Source of the DNA: an uncultured Eubacteriales bacterium | GTDB lineage: Bacteria; Bacillota; Clostridia; Oscillospirales; Oscillospiraceae | Assembly: GCA_900546075.1 (NCBI GenBank) | Contig: URBH01000015.1 | Coordinates: forward strand, 1-38,948 | Length of the DNA: 38,948 nucleotides | Reading direction: 5' to 3' | Shown: piece after piece, positions 8,712-16,150 of the stretch | How the letters are laid out: every line of letters begins with the position of its first letter | Position numbering within the stretch: position 1 is the first letter of the stretch | Position numbers and translations under genes: made by a program | Notes under the pieces: generated by a model | What the model was told of the DNA's origin: nothing | The model's database searches: none | What the model saw: only the letters and a program-made list of their open reading frames with translations

Positions 8712-9989
8712 CTATCTCTTTATAAGGCGTTTTATAAACTGCTTCCAGTAGTGGAACTCCAAGTAATGATACCACCGAAAAGGCTTTCTTCGGTTAAGAT
8801 AATCCCCAAAGTATGCCTGGCCGGCGCGGAACCCTTCGATCAGAGATTCCGTTAAAGGCGCATACCAGTCAAACATGAACCAATTATAGTTGTACAGATC
8901 TTCATAAGCCTTCATATATTTGATAAAGCACTTGCGATAATGCTTTTCCGTCAGGAAACGACCGTCCGGCGGCTGATAGCCCCGGTCGGCGGCAAAACGC
9001 TGCAAGCAATCCGTATAACCCATAATAATAGGCCCGGCAAAATCCACGGGATAGATGGGAATGTGTGCATCGATATAGGTCACGTCCAGCCCCATAATCC
9101 GGTTGATGCCGACCTGGTTATCCACATTGATGGTCAGCCGCTCCACGATTTCCAGCTTCTGCCCGGGGCGGGCAAAAAGCATATTGTGGGGCAGCGAACC
9201 GGAGAGAGACGCCACCACATCGGCGTTGCGGATGTAGGAGATCATCCGGCCGAGCGGCACCTTTTCCGGATAGAGAATGGTGTAGCCGTTTCTCCGGAAA
9301 AAATCGTCCAGCGTGTCAAAGCCGGATTCAAAGGGCATTCCCTTCTTGAATTGGCTGCGGCTGTAGTAGATTTTTGTCGGGCGCTCCCAATTGGGGTCTG
9401 GCACCGCGTTGTTCGCCACCGTGTCATAGACCTTCAGCAGCTTGGGGGTATAACGTCTGCGGCAGTACAGACCCAGCTCCGGGACGATGACCTCCCGGTA
9501 AGTCGTGGGGGTGTTGATGATCTCCAGATGCTCCCAAATGCCCAGCAGCTCCAGGAATTCCCGGTAATTCGCCCTGATCTCCCGTTCCTCGTTTTCATCC
9601 AGGAAGAAAACGTACTTGTCCACACCCGGGTCATTTTCCAGAAAATACCAGAGACGGGTCACGCCCTCAATGAGAAAATGCCCCCAGTGGTTCACCAGAT
9701 AGCCGCAGTAAACCACCGTTTCGTCCCGGTATTCCTTCTTTTCCGCGGGATAGGCAAACTGCACCCGGCCTTCGATACCGGAAAGCGGCACGTATTCCCC
9801 ATTTTCGTCCACGACGCCGCCTCTGCCAAACAGCAGATTGTCCTCCGCCTGACGGCGCAGGGGAAGAATGGTGGCGTTTTTCCCGCGCCACACGGCAGGG
9901 TTCTCCGTAACCGCCAAGGGCTCGTCGTACCACGCTTTCAGCGCCTCTGCCTTTTTGGGGCGCAGGTATTGGTAATCGATACTGTACAT
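8712..9989 (-). CDS. Glycosyltransferase family 61-like protein GT-3 (intact copy)
   Basis: The only one of the four paralogs without a visible lesion, 425 residues. It resembles GT61/DUF563 enzymes, which transfer a sugar from a nucleotide donor during surface polysaccharide assembly. Visible features are MYSIDYQYLRP at the start, the conserved VNHWGHFLIEGVTRLWYFLEND block near 107-128, KIYYSRSQF, NGYTILYPE, YIRNADVVASLSGSLPHNMLF (typical of the GT61 donor-side region), and a C-terminal tail ending HYLEFHYWKQFIKRLIKR, rich in aromatic and basic residues. No signal peptide or membrane span is seen, so it is probably cytosolic or attached peripherally to the membrane. GGAGGG precedes the ATG by about 9 bases, and the start lies 4 bases after the rfbC stop, so the two are translated from one message. 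Donor and acceptor are unknown; dTDP-rhamnose is an obvious guess from context. Confidence 0.85.
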   Translation of the reverse strand: MYSIDYQYLRPKKAEALKAWYDEPLAVTENPAVWRGKNATILPLRRQAEDNLLFGRGGVVDENGEYVPLSGIEGRVQFAYPAEKKEYRDETVVYCGYLVNHWGHFLIEGVTRLWYFLENDPGVDKYVFFLDENEEREIRANYREFLELLGIWEHLEIINTPTTYREVIVPELGLYCRRRYTPKLLKVYDTVANNAVPDPNWERPTKIYYSRSQFKKGMPFESGFDTLDDFFRRNGYTILYPEKVPLGRMISYIRNADVVASLSGSLPHNMLFARPGQKLEIVERLTINVDNQVGINRIMGLDVTYIDAHIPIYPVDFAGPIIMGYTDCLQRFAADRGYQPPDGRFLTEKHYRKCFIKYMKAYEDLYNYNWFMFDWYAPLTESLIEGFRAGQAYFGDYLNRRKPFRWYHYLEFHYWKQFIKRLIKR

Positions 9990-9993
9990 TTTT

Positions 9994-10593
9994 TCAGTCC
10001 CTCCGCTGCTTCAGGGTGGGCAGAATCCGGTCTTTGGCACTCAGCCGCAAAGGCGTGCCGTCTGCCAGGGTATAGCCCTCCCCGGACGCAGAGCCGGAAT
10101 AGCTGCCCACTACCTCCGGCCAGGCCACGGCAATGTCGGGGTCGTTCCAGGCAATGCCCATCTCGTCCTCCGGATGGTAAAAATCCGTCACCTTGTAGCA
10201 GAATTCGGCAACGTCGCTGAGTACCAGGAAGCCGTGGGCAAAGCCCTCGGAAATATAGAACTGCTTCTTATTTTCCTCCGTCAGCTCCACGCCGTACCAT
10301 TTCCCATAGGTTTCGGAGCCGGGGCGCACATCGACGGCCACGTCAAAAACGCGCCCCCGGATCACCCGCACCAGCTTCCCCTGGGGATACTTCTTCTGGG
10401 TGTGCAGTCCCCGGAGGACGCCTTTTGTGGACATACTCTGGTTATCCTGCACGAACACCATATTCAGCCCGGCTTCCTCCATGTCCTTCTGATTGTAGGT
10501 CTCCATGAAGTAACCCCGGTTGTCGCCGTGAACCGTCAGTTCGATGATATACAAGCCTTCGATGGGTGCTTTTGTCACCTTGATCTGACCCAT
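9994..10593 (-). CDS. rfbC: dTDP-4-dehydrorhamnose 3,5-epimerase
   Basis: Third enzyme of dTDP-L-rhamnose synthesis (RmlC). It epimerises C3 and C5 of dTDP-4-dehydro-6-deoxyglucose. It is a cupin fold of 199 residues with DNRGYFME at 24-31, FVQDNQSMS at 47-55, VLRGLHTQ at 59-66 with the catalytic base His64, RVFDVAVDVR at 81-90 and FYISEGFAHGFLVLSD (the C-terminal part of the active site). GGAGG lies upstream of the ATG at suitable spacing. It sits between GT-2 and GT-3, so it is not adjacent to rfbA/rfbB as in most rml clusters. All key residues are present. Confidence 0.95.
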   Translation of the reverse strand: MGQIKVTKAPIEGLYIIELTVHGDNRGYFMETYNQKDMEEAGLNMVFVQDNQSMSTKGVLRGLHTQKKYPQGKLVRVIRGRVFDVAVDVRPGSETYGKWYGVELTEENKKQFYISEGFAHGFLVLSDVAEFCYKVTDFYHPEDEMGIAWNDPDIAVAWPEVVGSYSGSASGEGYTLADGTPLRLSAKDRILPTLKQRRD

Positions 10594-10616
10594 TTCCTGC
10601 GCCTCCGTTTTTATGG

Positions 10617-10694
10617 ATGATAGTGAATCAGCCGTTTCAGGAGCTGCTTCCAGTAGTGAATCTGAAAATAATGCTCTTTCAGGAATGGCCGGTT
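10617..10694. repeat. 78-bp exact direct repeat, copy 1 (3' end of GT-2)
   Basis: Identical base for base to 11924-12001, and encodes the C-terminal FLKEHYFQIHYWKQLLKRL segment of GT-2. Similarity continues beyond it with scattered mismatches to about 10728. It points to a recent duplication or gene conversion between neighbouring paralogs and offers a site for recombination that would delete one gene. Confidence 0.85.
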
Positions 10695-11528
10695 CCCATC
10701 CAGATATTCCTTGAAATAGGGGTAGCTATCCAGATAAGCTTCATATGCGGCCTCTGGAATTTCTGGGTAGTAAAACTCCATATGCCAGCGAAAACGATAG
10801 TTGTCCTGATAGCAGGACATATAATGTCTAAAGCATTTGTCCCGGTATTCTTTGGTACAATAAACGATGCTTGGTGGAAGAAGTCCCCTATCAGAAATAT
10901 AACGTTCCAAAATGTGATTGTAGCCAAGAATCACAGGGCCAAGCAAATCTACACTGTAAATGGGAAAATTCACGTCAATTGGCGTGACCCTGAATTCCCG
11001 CATGCGATTGATGTCGACCTGATAATCTACGTTCCAGATAAAACGTTCCAGAATCGTCACCTGCTGACCCTGATTTGCAAATAAAAGATTGTGATGAACC
11101 GAGCCGGAATAGGTCGCAACTTCCATAGCATTCCGCATGTAGAAAATCAGTTGGGACAGGGAAATGGTTTCCGGGGCGACCACCAGAAAACCGTTGCGCC
11201 GGAAAAAATCATCCAGGCATTCCCCGCCAAACTCAGCTGTCGCGGCCTTTCCGTAGCGGCTGCGGGTAAAAAAGATTTTATCGGCGACCTCCCACTGTGG
11301 ATCGACGGAAACATTCCGCGCAACGGTATCGAATACTTTCAAGAGCTTTGGGGAATAGAAGGTGGAGCACTGGAGGGCGATCTCCGGGACAATGACGCTG
11401 CGATAGGTGGTAGGCACGCTGATGATTTCAAGCTTATCCCAAATGCCCAGCAACTTCAGAAATTCTAAGAAATTCCCTTTTATCGTGGGAGTTTCATTCT
11501 CACGGACAAAAAACACGAATTTGTCCAC

Positions 11529-11536
11529 GGGGGGGG
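11529..11536 (-). repeat. Homopolymer tract, eight C on the coding strand of GT-2
   Basis: Eight consecutive G on the given strand (C in the coding sense) inside GT-2, exactly at the reading-frame break. Runs of this length are typical slippage sites in contingency genes. It may extend the gene by one codon relative to GT-1 and GT-3 (LEDSIPPVD against LENDTGVD), which suggests the tract has grown. Confidence 0.8.
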
Positions 11537-11917
11537 ATACTATCCTCCAGAAAATACCATAGACGTGTGACGGCTTCCATGAGGAAATGTCCCCAATGGT
11601 TGATCAAATAGCCACAGTACACGACCGATTCATCCCGATATTCAGGATTTTCAAAGGGATAGGGCTTTCCAACGCGATCCGGTATGCCGGACAATTCCAC
11701 ATATTCTCCATTCTGGTCTACGACACCGCCCCGACCAAAGAGAATCCCGTCTTCCGCGGTTTTACGGAGAGGAAGAATGGTGGCGTTATTTCCTTGCCAA
11801 ACCTGAAGCTCCTGTTTTTCCACAAAGGAAGCTTGGTACATTTTTTTCAGCTTTTCGCCTTTCCTGGGACGCAGATAGCTACAATCAAGTTGATACATGG
11901 CGATATCTCCTCTCAGC

Positions 11918-13153
11918 TTAGGAATGATAGTGAATCAGCCGTTTCAGGAGCTGCTTCCAGTAGTGAATCTGAAAATAATGCTCTTTCAGGAATGGCCGGT
12001 TTCCGTCCAGATATTCCTTGAAATAGGGGTAGTTGTCCTCATAGGCCTCGTAAAGAGAATCGGCAATTTCCGGATACCAGGGTTCCATATGCCAGCGGTA
12101 ACGGTAGTTATCCTGATAGGAAGCCATATAAGCCTTAAAGCAGCTGTCACGATATTTTTTGCTGCAATAAACTTTATCGGGCGGTACAAGCCCATTGTCG
12201 GAAATATATCGTTCCAGAATATGGTTATAGCCAAGCATCAGCGGTCCCGCAGTGTCCACGGTATACAGATGAAAATTGGCATCGATAGGCGTCACCCCAA
12301 GCCCGCGCATCCGATTTATGCTCACCTGGTAATCCACATTAATGACAAGACGTTCCAGAATAAGAAGCCTCTGCCCATTCTGGGCAAAAAGCATATTATG
12401 GTGGGCGGAGCCGGAAATGGTGGCAATTTCTTCGGCATGGAGAACCGTAAACCCATTCCGCAGAAAAAAGTTGTCAAGGCACTCTCCGCCAAACTCAAGA
12501 TTATTTCCCTTTGAGAAGCCGGTACGCGTAAAGAAGATTTTCTTTTCCGGCACCCATTCAGGAGACGGAGCAATCCTGTCAGCAATGGCATCAAAGACGG
12601 CAAGAAATCTGGGACTGTAGAATTCCATGCAGCGAAAAGCAATTTCCGGGACAATTACCTCCCGATAAGTAGTCGGCTGATTGATTATTTCAATTTTGTC
12701 CAGGATTCCAAGCAGTCGGAAGAATTCCCGGTAATTGCCTTTGAGTTCCCTTTGTTCATTTTCATTTAGGAAGAAAACATACTTGTCCACACCAGTGTCA
12801 TTCTCCAGTGCATACCAAAGCCGTGTAACCGCTTCTACCAGAAAGTGTCCCCAATGATTTACCAGGAACCCGCAATAGACTACTGTTTCATTCCGATGCT
12901 CTGCCTTGGGAAAGACGTAGGAACCCCATATGCGAGTGGGGATGCCGGACAGCTCTACATATTGTCCGTTCTCGTCCACTACGCCGCCTCGTCCAAAAAG
13001 CAAATTGTCCCCCCGTGCACACAGAGGCAGAATCGTCGCATTCCGTCCATGCCATACAGACAAAGTTTCTTTCCGCTCCAGGGGTGTATCGTACATTCTC
13101 TTCAGCCACGCCGCCTTTTTCGGGCGAAGATATCTGTAATCGACATGATACAT
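11918..13153 (-). CDS. Glycosyltransferase family 61-like protein GT-1 with internal 15-residue deletion
   Basis: First of the four tandem paralogs, about 411 residues. The start is the ATG at 13153, because GGAG lies 8 bases upstream and the protein then begins MYHVDYRYLRP like the other copies. A GTG at 13183 overlapping the rfbB stop is the alternative and would add ten residues. Conserved blocks are GFLVNHWGHFLVEAVTRLWYALEND, PTTYREVIVPE, KIFFTRTGF and ISGSAHHNMLF. Against GT-2, GT-3 and GT-4, the segment between NGFTVLHAEE and IATISGS lacks about 15 residues, including the conserved Q-L-I-x-Y-x-R-N-A helix, while the frame is kept (junction near 12425-12437). In GT61-type enzymes this region leads into the donor-binding fold, so activity may be lost or changed. 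Whether it still works cannot be told from sequence. Confidence 0.85.
   Translation of the reverse strand: MYHVDYRYLRPKKAAWLKRMYDTPLERKETLSVWHGRNATILPLCARGDNLLFGRGGVVDENGQYVELSGIPTRIWGSYVFPKAEHRNETVVYCGFLVNHWGHFLVEAVTRLWYALENDTGVDKYVFFLNENEQRELKGNYREFFRLLGILDKIEIINQPTTYREVIVPEIAFRCMEFYSPRFLAVFDAIADRIAPSPEWVPEKKIFFTRTGFSKGNNLEFGGECLDNFFLRNGFTVLHAEEIATISGSAHHNMLFAQNGQRLLILERLVINVDYQVSINRMRGLGVTPIDANFHLYTVDTAGPLMLGYNHILERYISDNGLVPPDKVYCSKKYRDSCFKAYMASYQDNYRYRWHMEPWYPEIADSLYEAYEDNYPYFKEYLDGNRPFLKEHYFQIHYWKQLLKRLIHYHS
11924..12001. repeat. 78-bp exact direct repeat, copy 2 (3' end of GT-1)
   Basis: Second copy of the repeat at 10617-10694, offset by 1307 bases in direct orientation. It lies in the 3' end of GT-1. 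Recombination between the copies would remove one complete paralog unit and leave an intact reading frame at the C-terminus. Confidence 0.85.
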
Positions 13154-13179
13154 TTTCTCATCTCCAGTCGGATACTCTG

Positions 13180-14199
13180 TCACCGGTTCCCATACATTTT
13201 TTCATAGTAATCCCGGTACTCGCCGCTGATGATCGTCTCCCACCACGCCCGGTTGTCCAGATACCACCGGATGGTCTTCTGAATCCCGTCGGCAAACTTC
13301 GTCTCCGGAAGCCAGCCCAGCTCTCTGTGAATCTTTGTGGGATCGATGGCATAACGCATATCATGCCCCTTGCGGTCAGTGACGTATGTAATCAGGCTCT
13401 CGGGCTTGCCCAGCGCCTTGCAGATGATCTTCACAATGTCGATGTTGCGCATTTCATTATGCCCGCCGATGTTGTAGACCTCTCCCACCCGGCCGTTGTG
13501 GAGAATCATGTCGATGGCCTTGCAGTGGTCTTCCACATACAGCCAGTCCCGGACGTTCTCACCTGTCCCGTAGACGGGCAGCGGCTTGTCGTTCAGGGCG
13601 TTGGCGATCATCAGCGGAATCAGCTTCTCCGGGAAGTGATACGGGCCGTAGTTGTTGGAGCACCGGGAAATCGTCACCGGCAAGCCGTAGGTGCGGTGAT
13701 ACGCCAGCACCAGCAGGTCGGCACTTGCCTTGGACGCGGAATAGGGAGAGCTGGTGTGGATGGGTGTTTCTTCGGTGAAAAACAGGTCAGGCCGGTCAAG
13801 GGGCAGGTCGCCGTAGACCTCGTCGGTGGAAACCTGATGGTAGCGGCGGATACCGTATTTTCTGCACGCATCCATCAGCACCTGCGTACCCAGAATGTTG
13901 GTTTGCAGGAACACCTCGGGATTTTCAATGGAGCGATCCACATGACTTTCGGCGGCGAAGTTCACCACCATGTCGGGATGCTCCTCCTCAAAAAGCCGGT
14001 ACACGCCCTCCCGGTCGCAGATGTCCAGCTTCACAAAGCGGAAGTTGGGGTTATCCATGACAGGAGCCAGCGTGGACAGATTGCCGGCATAGGTCAGCTT
14101 GTCCAGGCAGACGATCCGGTAGTCCGGGTATTTGCGGAGCATATGGAAAATGAAATTGGAGCCGATAAATCCGGCGCCGCCGGTCACGATGATGGTCAC
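13180..14199 (-). CDS. rfbB: dTDP-glucose 4,6-dehydratase
   Basis: Second enzyme of dTDP-L-rhamnose synthesis (RmlB). It converts dTDP-glucose to dTDP-4-dehydro-6-deoxyglucose using bound NAD+. It is an extended short-chain dehydrogenase of 339 residues with the GGAGFIGSN nucleotide-binding motif at 7-15, the catalytic T125-D126-E127 triplet in STDEVYG, Y153-xxx-K157 (YSASK) and the RCSNNYGPYHFPEKLIP signature. It starts with GTG, overlapping the rfbA stop as GTGA, with GGGGGAG just upstream, so translation is likely coupled to rfbA. Complete and probably functional. Confidence 0.96.
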   Translation of the reverse strand: MTIIVTGGAGFIGSNFIFHMLRKYPDYRIVCLDKLTYAGNLSTLAPVMDNPNFRFVKLDICDREGVYRLFEEEHPDMVVNFAAESHVDRSIENPEVFLQTNILGTQVLMDACRKYGIRRYHQVSTDEVYGDLPLDRPDLFFTEETPIHTSSPYSASKASADLLVLAYHRTYGLPVTISRCSNNYGPYHFPEKLIPLMIANALNDKPLPVYGTGENVRDWLYVEDHCKAIDMILHNGRVGEVYNIGGHNEMRNIDIVKIICKALGKPESLITYVTDRKGHDMRYAIDPTKIHRELGWLPETKFADGIQKTIRWYLDNRAWWETIISGEYRDYYEKMYGNR

Positions 14200-15113
14200 T
14201 GCTCTCCCCCGCTTTCCTTTTTCTTCATAAAGCTCTTGAAACGATCCTCCGCGACCTGCCGCAGATGGCGGCCGTAGGGAGATTTTCCGTAAATCTCGGC
14301 GGCTTTCAGCAGTTCATCGCCGGAAATCCAGCCGAAACGGTAGGCAATTTCTTCCGGTGCGGAAATTTTGACGCCCTGCCGCTTTTCCACCATGTGGACA
14401 AATTCCGCCGCTTCCAGCAGGCTCTCAATGGTGCCGGTGTCCAGCCAGGCAAAGCCGCGACCCATAAGCTCCACGTCCAGCCGCCCCTCTTTCAGATACA
14501 TTTCATTCAGGGTGGTGATTTCCAGCTCACCACGAACGGAGGGCTTCACCTGCCCGGCCTTTTCCGCCACGCCCTTGGGGTAAAAGTACAGGCCGGTAAT
14601 GGCGTAATTGCTCTTGGGATTGGCGGGCTTCTCCTCCACGGAGATGACCCGGTCGTTTTCGTCAAACTCCACCACGCCGAAACGCTGGGGGTCGGACACA
14701 TAGTAGCCGAACACAGTAGCTCTTCCGTTTTCGGCGGTGTCCCTCGCGCTGGCGAGGATGTCGGAAAAACCGTTGCCGTAGAAGATATTGTCGCCCAATA
14801 CCATGGCGCAGGAATCGTCCCCGATAAATTCCTTGCCAATCAGAAACGCCTGCGCCAGCCCGTCGGGCGAAGGCTGAACGGCATATTGCAGACGGATGCC
14901 AAAATGGCTGCCGTCCCCCAGCAGATCCTGAAACCGTGGGGTATCCGACGGGGTAGAAATGATCAGAATATCCCGAATTCCGGCAAGCATCAGGGTGGAC
15001 AGCGGATAATAGATCATGGGCTTGTCATAAACGGGAAGCAGCTGTTTGGAGGTGACCTTTGTCAGAGGATAAAGCCGTGTGCCGGATCCACCGGCTAAAA
15101 TGATACCTTTCAT
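14196..15113 (-). CDS. rfbA: Glucose-1-phosphate thymidylyltransferase
   Basis: First enzyme of dTDP-L-rhamnose synthesis (RmlA). It joins dTTP and glucose-1-phosphate, releasing pyrophosphate, and is normally feedback-inhibited by dTDP-rhamnose. The 305-residue protein has the nucleotidyltransferase signature LAGGSGTRLYPLT at 6-18, SKQLLPVYDKPMIYYP at 22-37, MVLGDNIFYGNGF, VEEKPANPKS, and FAWLDTGTIESL near 222-233. It is the first gene of the - strand operon, with a promoter at 15156-15184 and an AAGGA ribosome-binding site about 8 bases before the ATG. It overlaps rfbB by four bases. Confidence 0.96.
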   Translation of the reverse strand: MKGIILAGGSGTRLYPLTKVTSKQLLPVYDKPMIYYPLSTLMLAGIRDILIISTPSDTPRFQDLLGDGSHFGIRLQYAVQPSPDGLAQAFLIGKEFIGDDSCAMVLGDNIFYGNGFSDILASARDTAENGRATVFGYYVSDPQRFGVVEFDENDRVISVEEKPANPKSNYAITGLYFYPKGVAEKAGQVKPSVRGELEITTLNEMYLKEGRLDVELMGRGFAWLDTGTIESLLEAAEFVHMVEKRQGVKISAPEEIAYRFGWISGDELLKAAEIYGKSPYGRHLRQVAEDRFKSFMKKKESGGEQ

Positions 15114-15155
15114 ATGCCGATTCCTTTCCCTGGGGTGTTCCCCTATATCGGGTTT

Positions 15156-15184
15156 ATTTTAGCATGTTTTGTCAGAAATGTAAA
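15156..15184 (-). promoter_or_regulatory. Promoter of the rhamnose/glycosyltransferase operon
   Basis: On the - strand, TTTACA (15179-15184), a 17-bp spacer and TAAAAT (15156-15161) lie about 43 bases before the rfbA start. It follows the terminator of the helicase-dprA unit, so the operon appears to be separately transcribed. Confidence 0.65.
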
Positions 15185-15238
15185 CCGCTATTTGAGGGAC
15201 GGATAAGTTTCCTCATTACATGTGCAGTCACGGCGAAA

Positions 15239-15264
15239 AGCCCACGGCGGGTGCGCCATGGGCT
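15239..15264 (-). terminator. Terminator after the dprA-like gene
   Basis: An 11-bp stem with one G-U pair (AGCCCATGGCG / CGCCGTGGGCT) and a CACC loop, followed on the - strand by TTTCG. It overlaps the stop codon of the dprA-like gene. The short T-run makes it a moderate terminator. Confidence 0.6.
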
Positions 15265-16150
15265 AAAAAAGCGTTTTTTCTTCTTCCATCAGGCCGCCGA
15301 AATCCAGCAAATCGTCTGTGCCGATCAGGTACGCTCCCATCTGTTCCAGCTGACGGGCGGCCTGGCTGCCGTCCCGGAAGCAGGCTACGGGACTCCATCC
15401 GAAGCGCAGATTTTTCACCGTGCCGTCCCAGGTGCCGCCGTGTCCAAAGTCGGCCTGGGCAACAAATACCATTCGCCCCAGTGCGTGGATGCAGCGATTG
15501 CGGCTCAGCGCACGCTGGGTGGAAAACGCGCCGTCAAAATCGTCCTCGCTTACGTACAGCACATTCCGCCGTCTGGCCTGCTTGCTCAGCTCATCGGCAA
15601 CAATGCTGATGACCCGTCCACCGGCGGCAAGGCAAGCTTCCTGCGCCGTGCGGTCAGCGCCCCGGGCATTGCCGGAAACCAGCGTCAGTCCTTCCTCCGC
15701 CGCGCGATATCCCACCGCCGCGGCAAATTTCCGGTTCTCCTCCCGCAGCTCCCGGCTTCCTACCAGAGACACCGCAGGGGTGTTTAAGATGGCCAAATCC
15801 CCCTTCGCCCACAGGCATCCGGGGCTGTCCATCCCCAGACGCTGCCGCAGAATTCCGGGGTAATCCTCGCTGACCCGGGTGATGGGAGTGCAGTCCATTT
15901 TCCTTCCGCGGCTCAGATAGTAGTCCAGTTGCTCCGTATCTGAAAGCAGAGCGCAGTACCGCTCCGCCGTCTCCCGGTCGTAGCCAAGCGCAATGAAATC
16001 CTGCCGCGTCATTTCCCGCTCCGGCTGGGCGCATTCCCTGCCCCGCATCCGCAGCGCCAACATGCGCAGCTGAGCGGTAGAAAGAACCTGACGGTCAGGG
16101 TTTCCAAGACGGCTCGTCAGCAGCAGAAAGCCCCTTTCCCGGGGATTCAA
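15263..16150 (-). CDS. Divergent short DprA/Smf-like protein
   Basis: A 295-residue protein with a small N-terminal helical domain (about 1-90) and a Rossmann-like DprA domain. Family hallmarks are VSLVGSRELREENRKFA (the GSR motif) and LVSGNARGADRTAQEACLAAGG. Classical DprA loads RecA onto single-stranded DNA during natural transformation. Here the later SGSLxTA-type motif is replaced by ADFGHGGTWDGTVKNLR, and the usual C-terminal winged helix is absent, so it is a divergent family member and the role is uncertain. The start is a TTG overlapping the helicase stop (TTGA), with AAGGAG 6-7 bases upstream, so translation is coupled to the helicase. A nucleotide- or DNA-binding function is a safe reading; transformation competence is only a guess. 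Confidence 0.75.
   Translation of the reverse strand: MNPRERGFLLLTSRLGNPDRQVLSTAQLRMLALRMRGRECAQPEREMTRQDFIALGYDRETAERYCALLSDTEQLDYYLSRGRKMDCTPITRVSEDYPGILRQRLGMDSPGCLWAKGDLAILNTPAVSLVGSRELREENRKFAAAVGYRAAEEGLTLVSGNARGADRTAQEACLAAGGRVISIVADELSKQARRRNVLYVSEDDFDGAFSTQRALSRNRCIHALGRMVFVAQADFGHGGTWDGTVKNLRFGWSPVACFRDGSQAARQLEQMGAYLIGTDDLLDFGGLMEEEKTLF

Larger units (their letters stand above)
10611..11898 (-). pseudogene. Glycosyltransferase family 61-like paralog GT-2, frameshifted at a poly-C tract (possibly phase variable)
   Basis: Second of the tandem paralogs, split into two overlapping frames. The N-terminal frame (11500-11898) runs from MYQLDCSYLRP through GYLINHWGHFLMEAVTRLWYFLED and then goes out of frame. 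The C-terminal frame (10611-11528) resumes at VDKFVFF and carries the rest: KIFFTRS, QLIFYMRNAMEVATYSGS, and HYFQIHYWKQLLKRLIHYHP. The shift falls exactly on a run of eight C on the coding strand (11529-11536). Removing one C, or adding two, would rejoin the halves into a protein of about 428 residues. The start has a good AGGAGAT site. The final 78 coding bases repeat exactly in GT-1. This is either a slippage-controlled (phase-variable) gene caught OFF, a decayed gene, or a homopolymer sequencing error; the sequence alone cannot separate these. Confidence 0.85.

Noticed and set aside
13154..13183. GTG start for GT-1 overlapping the rfbB stop
   Set aside because: The ATG at 13153 has a ribosome-binding site and aligns with the starts of the three paralogs. 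The GTG is kept only as an alternative.
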